Assembly: GCA_900767195.1 (NCBI GenBank) | Contig: CAAFYG010000096.1 | Span: 1 to 17,142 of the forward strand | DNA: 17,142 nucleotides | Reading direction: 5' to 3' | Origin: Clostridia bacterium | Lineage (GTDB): Bacteria > Bacillota > Clostridia > Christensenellales > Borkfalkiaceae | Shown: positions 1 through 6,454 of the stretch, piece by piece | Numbering within the stretch: position 1 is the first letter of the stretch | How the letters are laid out: every line of letters begins with the position of its first letter | Program-made: the position numbers and the translations under genes | Notes under the pieces: generated by a model | Databases searched by the model: none | Told to the model about the DNA's origin: nothing | Seen by the model: only the letters and a program-made list of their open reading frames with translations

Positions 1-200
1 ATTGAAATTTTCCTTTCAGAAATTTTCAATCAAGGGGCGTAACTTGTTTTCTAATAGAAATTTTCAATCAAGGGGCGAAGCCCATTTTTGGTTGTCTGAA
101 TATTCCGGAAGGAATTTCTGAAAATCAAGGGGCGTAGCCCATTTTTTTTGTTTGAAAATTTGCCTTGCAAAAAATTTTCAAACAAGGGGGCAACCGACTA
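1..200 (-). repeat. Multi-hairpin dispersed repeat, copy R1 (runs off the left edge)
   Basis: A string of AT-rich hairpins separated by short GGGGCGNAGCCC-type spacers. The clearest hairpin has a perfect 14-bp stem, 148-161 with 172-185, and others lie at 1-30 and about 84-128. Bases 1-53 are the exact reverse complement of 3939-3991, so R1 is the same family as R2 in opposite orientation. It lies downstream of the lipoprotein gene and runs the same way as that gene. The GC-rich hairpins that end the other copies are not seen here and would be expected to the left of base 1. No coding potential is apparent. Confidence 0.85.
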
Positions 201-263
201 CAACTAAGCAATTTTTCAATCGAAATGGCTGTACAAACAATCAAAAACACCCCGTCTGCGCAC

Positions 264-295
264 AAAAAACGCCCCGCGGTTTTTCCGCAAGGCGC
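264..295 (-). terminator. Rho-independent terminator of the lipoprotein gene
   Basis: Read on the minus strand, a GC-rich 11-bp stem (285-295 pairing with 269-279, with a few G-U pairs) with a five-base A loop is followed by a run of T (A on the plus strand, 264-269). It starts about 20 nt after the stop codon of the lipoprotein gene. Confidence 0.8.
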
Positions 296-316
296 TTTCA
301 AATACTATCGTAAATT

Positions 317-2659
317 TTATTCTTCTTTATTTTCCGCGTTCTCCGCGCTTTCTTGCGCTCCGTCCGATTCTTCCGTCTCTCCGGCTTTCTCTTCCGTGGC
401 GTACACGTCGATGCTCTTATCGTCGGTGGTATCGATCTTCGGCTTTCTCACTCTCGTGGCTTCCAGATCCGCCGCCCGCTTCGCTTTCTTCTTATGCGAA
501 ATCACAATGGGAAGCGTAACGCCGATAATCACCGCCAGAGAACCGGCTACGATCGCAATCGTCACCCACACTTTCTTCGCCGTAGACCAGCCGCCGCTAT
601 CCTTGGATAAATCGGGCAAAGGCTTCACGAATTCCGTACTCCAGATCGAAGCGATCGATTTCTTATCCGCGTCCGTCATCTCGCCCACGCGATTGATAAA
701 GTAGCTTTCTCTGTCGTAATATTTTCCGTTTTCGTCCTTGAATTTCGTAGCGAAATCATTCTCGCCGTGCGCCGTGTGATTTCTGAACGCCGCGATTTCC
801 GCCTGCGCGTATTCGCCGTAACGATAATGATCTTTATAACCTTGTTTTTTCGCGTCCGCCAAAAACTTATCGTAAGCCGTCAATTCGTCCGCGCGGAAGC
901 AGTATTGCAGCGTCAGTTTCAGATTCGCCCCATCGTCGCCCGTATCCGATAAACCGTCGAAATATTCCGTCACCGCTTCGTATTTCCCGTTATACGCTTT
1001 CAATTCCGCCGCCGTCATCATTCCGTCCGCGCCGCTGCCTTTTAAGTCAACGGCGTAAATGTAATCGAAAGATTTCGAGCCGAACGACTGCGAATTGCAA
1101 TAAAACAGCGTACTACCCGCAAATTCCGGCTTGTACCACGAATCGTTATACTGCACGTTTAAAATCTTCGCGGGCATATACTGCGCGTCGCGGTTTTCCT
1201 CGTTGCCGATCAGAAGATTTTTTCTGTATTCCGCTTCCGCGCCGTCGTATTTCAGGCGATACAAATTGTTGCCCGAATCCCCCGCCGCGTAGTAATACAG
1301 ATATTCGCCCTGCGTTTTCCAGAGCGTGGGCGAGCTTGCGCCCGGCTCGGCAAGGGCTACTTCTTCTTCCGCAAACGTGCCGTCCGGTTTCGGTTTCACC
1401 ACCGTGCGGCAGATATACCCGTTTGCAATATAAAGATACGCAAGATTGTCTCCCGCTTCGTAATACACCGCGCTCGCCGAAGCGTTCGTTGTATCTTCCG
1501 CCACTTTCAAAAGACTTTCGTTTGCTTTCACGGTATTCCATTCGCCGCCCACTTGTTCGTCTTTAAAAGTATACACGGGCGTGTCGTCGGAAAAGCTCGT
1601 CTTTCTCGTTAAAAGCACTCTGCCGTTCTTATACGAAAGCACCGCGTAAGTATACACGTTCGCGTTGTTTTCTTCGGTATCGTTGAAATCCGATTTTTCG
1701 CTGCCCTGTTTATCAAGGCTGCTCCAACCGTCCAGCACCAGTTTGCCGAGATTGACGTAAGGGTACTGCGAAAGATCGCCGCCGTCGAAATCGGCGTTGT
1801 TTTTCACAAGACTCGCCTTGTCGAATTTATACGTTCTGTATTCCGCGCCCGCGCCGTCTTTCACGGTATACGCCGCATTGTCCGCGTCGGTCGAAGCGGT
1901 GGCGTCGGCGGCAACGCGGTACAGCTGATTGTAGCCGAACTCGCTCGCGTCCGCCGTCATTGCGGCAGGCACTTTCTTCAGATAATACACGTAGCCGTTT
2001 TCGAGATTTTCGGTATCGAAATAATAGTTTTCCGCACCTTTCACCAAAAGCGTCGTTACGCCCGTATCCGTATTAAACGAATAGAGATTGCTATTTAGCA
2101 CGTACATGCAGTATACCACGCCGCCCGCGCCTTTCACGAAACGATAAGAAACCGTATTGTCGGAAAGACGGAACAGATACTTGTCCGCTTCCTTTTTCGT
2201 AGACGTGCCGTCCAGCTTTGCTTTCTTAAACGAAAGCCACGAAGCGGAAACCGAACCGTCCTTTTCCTTTTCGGCGGTAGGCGATGCGAAATACACGTAA
2301 TTATCGTAGATAAACACGCCGCCGTCGTAGTTTTGCGCCACAAAGAGCGACGGCACTACGCATTCCGCTTTATCGTAAGATTTTTCGTTCAGCGCGTTTT
2401 TCGCAATGCGATAGAGCGCGCCTTTTTTCACGTTGCCGTAGGTGTTGTCTGCCGAGGCGTCCTCTTCGCCGTTGATAAAGTAAACGTAGTCCCCCGTTTC
2501 CACCACGAAACCGCCGTTGGAAGTCACATTGGCAGCCGAGGCGTCCGCCTCTTTGGGCGCGGTGAATTTATTGTCCGCACAGGAAGCGAGCGACGCCGCC
2601 GAACACGCCAGCGTTGCCGCAGCCAGAAGCACGGTAAGCTTTTTTTTCAAACTCCGCAT
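317..2659 (-). CDS. Putative dual-anchored lipoprotein with beta-propeller-like repeats
   Basis: This encodes 780 residues, probably exported. The N-terminus has a basic stretch (RSLKKK), a hydrophobic core and the lipobox LASC, so cleavage and lipid attachment at Cys27 are expected. The body repeats short beta-type segments such as GDYVYF, NGYVYYL, GEYLYYY and LYRI, which resemble DUF5050-like or propeller lipoproteins of Clostridia; that assignment is inference. A 25-residue hydrophobic segment lies at about 697-721, followed by HKKKAKR and an acidic tail, so the C-terminus should face the cytoplasm. The start at 2659 is preferred: an ATG at 2671 exists, but the AAGGAG site ends only one base before it, against 13 bases before 2659. 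The gene stands alone and diverges from hsp20. Function is unknown; cell-surface sensing or scaffolding is possible. Confidence 0.8.
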   Translation of the reverse strand: MRSLKKKLTVLLAAATLACSAASLASCADNKFTAPKEADASAANVTSNGGFVVETGDYVYFINGEEDASADNTYGNVKKGALYRIAKNALNEKSYDKAECVVPSLFVAQNYDGGVFIYDNYVYFASPTAEKEKDGSVSASWLSFKKAKLDGTSTKKEADKYLFRLSDNTVSYRFVKGAGGVVYCMYVLNSNLYSFNTDTGVTTLLVKGAENYYFDTENLENGYVYYLKKVPAAMTADASEFGYNQLYRVAADATASTDADNAAYTVKDGAGAEYRTYKFDKASLVKNNADFDGGDLSQYPYVNLGKLVLDGWSSLDKQGSEKSDFNDTEENNANVYTYAVLSYKNGRVLLTRKTSFSDDTPVYTFKDEQVGGEWNTVKANESLLKVAEDTTNASASAVYYEAGDNLAYLYIANGYICRTVVKPKPDGTFAEEEVALAEPGASSPTLWKTQGEYLYYYAAGDSGNNLYRLKYDGAEAEYRKNLLIGNEENRDAQYMPAKILNVQYNDSWYKPEFAGSTLFYCNSQSFGSKSFDYIYAVDLKGSGADGMMTAAELKAYNGKYEAVTEYFDGLSDTGDDGANLKLTLQYCFRADELTAYDKFLADAKKQGYKDHYRYGEYAQAEIAAFRNHTAHGENDFATKFKDENGKYYDRESYFINRVGEMTDADKKSIASIWSTEFVKPLPDLSKDSGGWSTAKKVWVTIAIVAGSLAVIIGVTLPIVISHKKKAKRAADLEATRVRKPKIDTTDDKSIDVYATEEKAGETEESDGAQESAENAENKEE

Positions 2660-2754
2660 AAAAAAGATCATTCTCCTTCAAAAGTGTAAAATATCCGAAT
2701 TTTTCGCCGCGCAATCCGCGCGCGACATATTCCGGATATACTAACGCATATTCT

Positions 2755-2783
2755 ATTATATATCAAATCGGCGATTAAAGCAA
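2755..2783 (-). promoter_or_regulatory. Candidate promoter of the lipoprotein gene
   Basis: On the minus strand, TTGCTT (2778-2783), a 17-nt spacer and a perfect TATAAT (2755-2760). The -35 box is only a partial match. The implied leader is about 90 nt. Confidence 0.5.
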
Positions 2784-2890
2784 ACAAAAACGACGGCTTT
2801 TCGGCATTTTTAACGGAATTTTCCGTGATTTTTCTTTTTTCGTTTGTCTTTTGGCAATTTTTCGCCCGCGTTTTTAAAGGTGCTACCGCT

Positions 2891-3148
2891 ATGGAAAACT
2901 TCGGCTTATTGAAATTTTTAAAATCTCCCTATCCCGCAGCAAGCAAAAATATTGCCGCGCCGCACCCCGAAAAGTCGCCCGAAAACGCCGAAAAACCGCC
3001 CGAAACCCCCGGAAAAACCGAGAAAATCGGGGGTAAAAACGAGAAAATCGGAACAAATAACACCGAAAATCACTCGAAAAACGGCGAAATTTACCTCGAT
3101 TTCATAGAAAAACAACGCAATTTCAGCAGAAAAATCCCCAAAAATTAA
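2891..3148 (+). CDS. Doubtful small Lys/Glu/Pro-rich ORF
   Basis: An 85-codon frame from an ATG with a weak AAAGGTG site nine bases upstream. The product would be low in complexity, with repeated PEK/PEN/TEKIG segments that simply follow the CGAAAA-type DNA repeats. There is no clear promoter and no recognisable domain. An overlapping Phe-rich frame on the other strand is equally long-lived, which suggests that base composition, not coding selection, keeps both open. Listed because the 660-nt gap has no other candidate gene; more likely non-coding. Confidence 0.15.
   Translation: MENFGLLKFLKSPYPAASKNIAAPHPEKSPENAEKPPETPGKTEKIGGKNEKIGTNNTENHSKNGEIYLDFIEKQRNFSRKIPKN
2955..3110. repeat. Low-complexity CGAAAA-rich stretch
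   Basis: CGAAAA or close variants recur every 9-18 bases, including GAGAAAATCGG twice. A 7-bp inverted repeat (3005-3011 with 3028-3034) could form a hairpin with a 16-nt loop. It lies between the divergent lipoprotein and hsp20 genes, and no role is evident. Confidence 0.6.
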
Positions 3149-3218
3149 AGACTTTTTTCGATTTTCCACTCATTTTCCGCGCCCGAAAAAATTTTTTAAA
3201 CTTTTCGTAAAAAACCTG

Positions 3219-3246
3219 TTTAAATCGGCGGAAACGTATTTATAAT
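3219..3246 (+). promoter_or_regulatory. Candidate hsp20 promoter
   Basis: TTTAAA (3219-3224), a 16-nt spacer and TATAAT (3241-3246). The -35 is weak. No CIRCE element (TTAGCACTC and its inverse) is present, so HrcA control is not indicated. The leader would be about 80 nt. Confidence 0.45.
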
Positions 3247-3335
3247 TATAAGCGAAGAACGAAAGGAACGAGGGCTTAAGGACCGACGAGCCGATCGGGC
3301 TTCACGATAAATATGAATTAAGGAGATGGAATATT

Positions 3336-3797
3336 ATGAAAAACTATTTGCAGAACAGAAATAACAATCATTTGGAACGCACTTCTCTTTTCGACGCGCT
3401 GGACGATTTCTTCCGCCCCGTTTTTGCGGACGAAGCCGATTATCTGAAATCGAACATCAGCGAAACGGATAAGGACTACCGCCTTGAAGTTGCCGTACCC
3501 GGGTTTACGAAAGATCAGATTAAGCTTTCGCTTGAAAACGGATATCTGAACGTGGTATGTTCGAAGAAGGAAGGCGCGCAGAATGCTCAGCAGAACGCGA
3601 ACGCCGAAAACGAAAAGAAGGAAAACAAGGTGTACAGACGGAAGGAAATTTCCGAGTACTCTTCGCGCAGCTTCTACGTGGGCGAGGACGTTTCGAAAGA
3701 GGACATCAAGGCGAAGTACGAAAACGGCATTTTGTCTTTGGTGATCCCGAAAGTAACGCAGAAATTGCCCGAAAGATCGTATATTGCGATTGAGTAA
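3336..3797 (+). CDS. hsp20: Small heat shock protein, Hsp20/alpha-crystallin family
   Basis: A cytoplasmic ATP-independent holdase of 153 residues, a normal length for the family. A short N-terminal arm rich in Asn leads into FDALDDFFRP, typical of bacterial Hsp20. The alpha-crystallin domain covers about residues 37-142, beginning near SNISETDKDYRLEVAVPGF and ending with the family signature YENGILSLVIPK. The C-terminal IAI near the end matches the I-x-I motif used for oligomer assembly. An insertion rich in Gln, Asn, Glu and Lys (about 78-97) lengthens the loop in the middle of the domain. AAGGAG precedes the ATG by 10 bases. The gene is monocistronic, with its own terminator directly after it. 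Confidence 0.95.
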   Translation: MKNYLQNRNNNHLERTSLFDALDDFFRPVFADEADYLKSNISETDKDYRLEVAVPGFTKDQIKLSLENGYLNVVCSKKEGAQNAQQNANAENEKKENKVYRRKEISEYSSRSFYVGEDVSKEDIKAKYENGILSLVIPKVTQKLPERSYIAIE

Positions 3798-3829
3798 GCA
3801 CGGGAAGCTAAATTCGGCTAAGTAAATTT

Positions 3830-3876
3830 TTCGCCCGGGGAATTGCGGAAAAGCAATCCCCCGGGCGAAGTTTTTT
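3830..3876 (+). terminator. Rho-independent terminator of hsp20
   Basis: A 17-bp stem with one mismatch (3830-3846 with 3853-3869), a GGAAAA loop and a six-T tract at 3871-3876, beginning 33 nt after the hsp20 stop codon. Confidence 0.93.
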
Positions 3877-3902
3877 ATGTCTGTTTGAAAATTGCCGAGC
3901 GG

Positions 3903-4150
3903 TTTTTGAAACTGCCCCGTTGTTTGAATTTTTTTGTATAGAAAACAAGTTACGCCCCTTGATTGAAAATTTCTGAAAGGAAAATTTCAATCAAAAATGG
4001 GCTGCGCCCCTTGATCTTCAGAAATTCCTTCCGGAATATTCGGAATATCAAAAATGGGCTTCGCGTAATATGCTACGCCCCTCATTCGTCAAGGCTTTGC
4101 CTTGCCACCTTCCCCCGAGGGGGAAGGCTTGATATAAGGAAGAATGTAAG
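3903..4150 (+). repeat. Multi-hairpin dispersed repeat, copy R2
   Basis: Modules in order: TTTTTGAAACTGCCCC; GAAAACAAGTTACGCCCC; an AT-rich hairpin (3959-3994); the spacer GGGCTGCGCCCC; a second AT-rich hairpin (about 4011-4051); TGGGCTTCGC...GCTACGCCCC; hairpin B CAAGGC-TTT-GCCTTG (4090-4104); hairpin C, a 9-bp CCTTCCCCC/GGGGGAAGG stem (4108-4127); and the end TTGATATAAGGA. Bases 3939-3991 are an exact inverted copy of 1-53. The element is downstream of hsp20 and in the same orientation. Confidence 0.9.
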
Positions 4151-4178
4151 ACGAAGAAGGTTTTCAAACTTTTAATTG

Positions 4179-4400
4179 TTTTTGTAACTGCCCCTCATCA
4201 GTCAACGTTGTTGACAGCAAGCCGCCGAAGTTGCCTTTGTGCGGCAACTCGGCGAGGAAAGCCCCCCGAGGGGAAGGCTTGATATAAGGAAAAATGTTCG
4301 ATTTGAAGATATGTTTCCCGCGCCGAAGGCTTTTTCGCGCTTTTCTCGTAGAAGAGAAAAAGCGAAAAGGGGAAGCCTTAAATAGGAGCAAAATTAAAGT
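4179..4400 (+). repeat. Multi-hairpin dispersed repeat, copy R3 (rearranged)
   Basis: It starts with TTTTTGTAACTGCCCC, 15 of 16 bases as in R2. Hairpin B follows as GTCAAC-GTT-GTTGAC (4201-4215), then an extra hairpin with an 11-bp stem and one bulged A (4224-4235 with 4243-4253), a degenerate hairpin C (about 4264-4273) and the end TTGATATAAGGA. A further long hairpin closes on AAGGCTT/AAGCCTT (4326-4332 with 4373-4379), with inner paired CT/AG-rich arms, and ends in a diverged version of the same tail. The AT-rich hairpins are missing. Confidence 0.8.
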
Positions 4401-4478
4401 AGGGGAACGGATTCGGCGGGCGGGTAAAAAAAAATTCGAAAAAAATTTATAAAATGTTTGAAAATTGCACAAAAACAG

Positions 4479-4507
4479 TTTACAAAAGAAAAAAATACTA
4501 ATATAAT
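4479..4507 (+). promoter_or_regulatory. SigmaA-type promoter of the acidic zinc-ribbon gene
   Basis: TTTACA (4479-4484), a 17-nt A-rich spacer and a perfect TATAAT (4502-4507). The transcript should start near 4514. Confidence 0.85.
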
Positions 4508-4519
4508 ATAGCAAAATGC

Positions 4520-4554
4520 CGTTTTGATTCTTTTGCTATCCCGGAATCAAAACG
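4520..4554 (+). promoter_or_regulatory. Leader hairpin just after the transcription start
   Basis: A perfect 11-bp stem CGTTTTGATTC / GAATCAAAACG (4520-4530 with 4544-4554) and a 13-nt loop. It begins within a few bases of the predicted start and ends about 34 nt before the ATG. There is no T run after it, so it is not an intrinsic terminator. It may protect the 5' end or bind a regulator. Confidence 0.55.
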
Positions 4555-4588
4555 AAAAAACAAAAAGGAAAAGAGGATTTCATTTATT

Positions 4589-5143
4589 ATGGCAAGATAC
4601 GAATTATGCCCCAGATGTCAACTGAATTTCATCGACGCCGATAAAGAAGATTTTTGCGAAGTGTGCAGAATGGAGCTGAACGGCGAAAAGACTTTCACCG
4701 ATAATTTAGACGATGCGGACATCGAAGAAACCGAACTTTGCCCCATTTGCGGCGAAAATTACATGCGCGCCGGCGAGAAAATGTGCGACGAGTGCAAGAA
4801 AAAATCGGATTATGAAGAGGATATCGAAGAGGAAGAAGAGGAAGATCCCGATAAGGACGACGCGTGGAGAAGCTATCTCGATGACGACGACGCGGGCGAT
4901 GATATCGGCATCGATTTAAGCGGCGAGGAGCTTGACGACGAGGAAGAGGAAGAAGAGGAAGAGGAAGAATCTTCTGAAACCGACGACGATTTCGAATACG
5001 TTTCGGCGGACGATTACCTTGACGACGAGGGCGATGAAGACGAAGATGACGACGAAGATGATTCGTTTGACGATGACGACGCTCCCTCTTTAAAAAGCGG
5101 CGCTTCGAAAAAACGCCGCCGCAATGACGACGACGATTTTTAA
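4589..5143 (+). CDS. Two-zinc-ribbon protein with a long Asp/Glu tail, unknown function
   Basis: A cytoplasmic protein of 184 residues. Two four-cysteine clusters are seen: C7-x2-C10 with C23-x2-C26, and C51-x2-C54 with C66-x2-C69, each fit to bind one zinc. From about residue 74 the chain is nearly all Asp and Glu, with runs of up to ten acids and a few aromatic positions. It ends with a basic patch (KKRRR) and DDDDF. The acidic tail recalls that of the RNA polymerase delta subunit, but the N-terminus is not the delta fold, so any link to RNA polymerase or nucleic-acid mimicry is inference. It has its own strong promoter and leader hairpin and is followed by a terminator. The AAGAGGA site lies about 11 bases before the ATG. 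Confidence 0.85.
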   Translation: MARYELCPRCQLNFIDADKEDFCEVCRMELNGEKTFTDNLDDADIEETELCPICGENYMRAGEKMCDECKKKSDYEEDIEEEEEEDPDKDDAWRSYLDDDDAGDDIGIDLSGEELDDEEEEEEEEEESSETDDDFEYVSADDYLDDEGDEDEDDDEDDSFDDDDAPSLKSGASKKRRRNDDDDF

Positions 5144-5188
5144 AAACCGACGGATTTCGGCCTTTGCATTATCCATCATATAAAATAT

Positions 5189-5224
5189 TCGGCGGATACG
5201 TTTGCGCGCACCCGCCGATTTTTT
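5189..5224. terminator. Shared bidirectional terminator
   Basis: A 7-bp TCGGCGG/CCGCCGA stem (5189-5195 with 5212-5218) has T6 on the plus-strand side (5219-5224) and an AT-rich ATATTTTATA on the minus-strand side. It lies between the convergent acidic zinc-ribbon gene and the small gene at 5252-5380. It should work best for the plus strand. Confidence 0.75.
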
Positions 5225-5251
5225 ATTGCGTTTTGCTCTGCGTTTCGCCGA

Positions 5252-5380
5252 TTAAAGATCGTCGGCGTCCTGTACGGGTTTCTCTTTCGGATCGAGCGGC
5301 CTGCCCGTATAGCTGCCGTTTACGTCCGCTTCAGAGGTAAGCCCGATGAGCCGCTCCGCTTTTTTCGAAAGTTTTTTCAT
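5252..5380 (-). CDS. 42-residue small protein with GSYTG and QDADDL motifs
   Basis: An ATG with a perfect AGGAGG site (eight bases upstream, at 5389-5394) opens a 42-codon frame. The product begins MKKLSKKAERLIGLT, has the central motif NGSYTGRPLDP and ends PVQDADDL. It has a basic amphipathic start and an acidic end, no signal peptide, membrane segment or cysteine. I have a loose memory of short uncharacterised Clostridia proteins with GSYTG-x-P and a QDADDL end; I cannot confirm it here. It is the last gene of a run with the 47-residue gene and rubrerythrin, all on the minus strand, and ends 28 nt before the shared terminator. Function unknown. Confidence 0.8.
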   Translation of the reverse strand: MKKLSKKAERLIGLTSEADVNGSYTGRPLDPKEKPVQDADDL

Positions 5381-5419
5381 AGGAAAAACCTCCTTTTTTA
5401 ATTGCCCGTAAGACGAGAA

Positions 5420-5563
5420 TTAGTCTTCGGATTCTTCGTTCTCGCGCGCCGAGCCTTTGCAGTTGCGACTCTTGCCGCAGCCGCTGCAATTTTTTGCGTT
5501 GTTCGTGCGGTTTGCATTGTTTGTGCGTTTCTTGTTTTCGTTGTGGTTGTTTTGATTTTTCAT
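5420..5563 (-). CDS. 47-residue Asn-rich small protein with a cysteine cluster
   Basis: An ATG preceded by AAAAGGAG (seven bases of A between) opens a 47-codon frame. The N-terminal half is almost only Asn, Lys, Arg, His and Gln, and so is hydrophilic and probably unfolded. The middle holds CSGCGKSRNC, three cysteines with spacing C-x2-C-x5-C, and the end is acidic (ENEESED). The cysteines could bind a metal or be redox-active; this is inference. The gene lies between rubrerythrin (75 nt before it) and the 42-residue gene (39 nt after it), all on the minus strand and without a terminator in between, so co-transcription is likely. Not recognised as a named family. Confidence 0.78.
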   Translation of the reverse strand: MKNQNNHNENKKRTNNANRTNNAKNCSGCGKSRNCKGSARENEESED

Positions 5564-5638
5564 TTTTTTCTCCTTTTAAAAATTGTCAAAAACGGCGAAA
5601 AGCCCTTTACGTCAGGCGAAATGCCTTTTGCTTTTGCC

Positions 5639-6232
5639 TTAAATCGCGTTGCCTTCGAAAGGCAGATGCAGCATCACGTGTCCTTGTTCCGCGCAGCAAA
5701 GCGGGCAGGTCTTCCACGCCTTTTCGCCTACGGACATGTGTCCGCAATCGCCGCATACCCAAAGCACGGGGGATTCCGCAGAATACAGCGTGCCTGTTTT
5801 TACGGCGTTCGCAAGATAGTCGAATATGATTCTGTGTGAATCTTCTACCTTGGCGACGAGTTTATAAAGCGCGGCGATATCGGCAAAGCCCTCTTTTTTT
5901 GCCGTTTCGGCAAATTCCGGATAAAGCTCCGTTTCCGCTTTTTCGTCGTTCGCCGCGAATGCTAAACTCTCTTCCAGCGCGCCGGCGTGAAAGGGATAGC
6001 CCGCCGCGATATCGATATTATCGTAGCTGCCCGCTTTTTCCTGAATCATTTCGAAAAAGCGTTTGGCGTGATACGTCTCGTTTTTCGCAAGCGTGCGGAT
6101 CTCGTCGGACAACGTTTTATAGCCTTCCTGCATGGCTTGTTTTGCGATCAGCTGATAGCGCATGCCCGCCTGAGACTCTCCGGCAAAGGATCGCGCTAAA
6201 TTTTTAAAGGTCTGTGTTTTTTCAAATTGCAT
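5639..6232 (-). CDS. rbr: Rubrerythrin
   Basis: A cytoplasmic diiron peroxidase of anaerobes that reduces hydrogen peroxide with electrons from rubredoxin or NADH systems. At 197 residues it has the usual length. The four-helix ferritin-like domain (about 1-140) shows the ligands Glu19 (AGESQAG), E52-x2-H55 (NETYH), the ELYPEFAETAKKEGF helix and EDSH in the fourth helix. A C-terminal rubredoxin domain has CGDC and CPLC. A longer reading frame extends upstream to 6631, but the start at 6232 gives the normal N-terminus MQFEKTQTFKNL and has GGAGG 13 bases before it. A short 6-bp stem (AAGGAC/GTCCTT) lies in the leader. No convincing -35/-10 pair or PerR box was seen. It leads the two small genes downstream. 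Confidence 0.96.
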   Translation of the reverse strand: MQFEKTQTFKNLARSFAGESQAGMRYQLIAKQAMQEGYKTLSDEIRTLAKNETYHAKRFFEMIQEKAGSYDNIDIAAGYPFHAGALEESLAFAANDEKAETELYPEFAETAKKEGFADIAALYKLVAKVEDSHRIIFDYLANAVKTGTLYSAESPVLWVCGDCGHMSVGEKAWKTCPLCCAEQGHVMLHLPFEGNAI

Positions 6233-6370
6233 AAGTTTCGATTTTCCTCCCGAAAGGACTTTCGCCGTCCTTGTATTCTCATTATGCCGCGACAAAGAGA
6301 CAATTATCCTTGAATTTTTAAACAGACGGGCGGAAATATCGGGGAAAATTGAAAAAAACTGCCAAAACGC

Positions 6371-6399
6371 TTGCTTTTTTTTGCGCGGCGTATTAAAAT
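6371..6399 (+). promoter_or_regulatory. Candidate promoter of the hydrolase-trmL-rrf2 operon
   Basis: TTGCTT (6371-6376), a 17-nt spacer and TAAAAT (6394-6399). It has the same -35 hexamer as the lipoprotein promoter and lies about 55 nt before the ATG of the hydrolase gene. Confidence 0.5.
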
Positions 6400-6454
6400 A
6401 TTTAATGATAAAAATAGAATGTTGAAATTTTGGTTGCAGAAAGGATCGGGAAAA

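Noticed and set aside
1..200. A CRISPR array, considered because of regularly spaced repeats
   Set aside because: The repeated parts are of unequal length, the spacers are themselves related hairpins, and no cas genes are near.
2918..3169. An 83-codon Phe-rich minus-strand frame opposite the CGAAAA-rich stretch
   Set aside because: It mirrors the low-complexity DNA; no domain and no ribosome site.
3963..4175. A 70-codon frame over repeat R2, and its likeness to a frame at 11534-11794 over R4
   Set aside because: The two peptides share PLIFRN..RNI..IKNGLR..CYAPH only because both read the same repeat. There is no ribosome site, and the corresponding frame in R5 has a stop (TAG in CCCCTTGATTTTTAG), so it is not kept open by selection.
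4164..4514. A 116-codon minus-strand frame
   Set aside because: It covers the R3 hairpins and the promoter of the zinc-ribbon gene. The product is Phe-rich from T-rich DNA, with no ribosome site.
6241..6310. A promoter or PerR box for rubrerythrin
   Set aside because: TTGTCT-N17-GAGAAT and a GGATAATTGTC stretch are present, but neither fits its consensus well enough to call.
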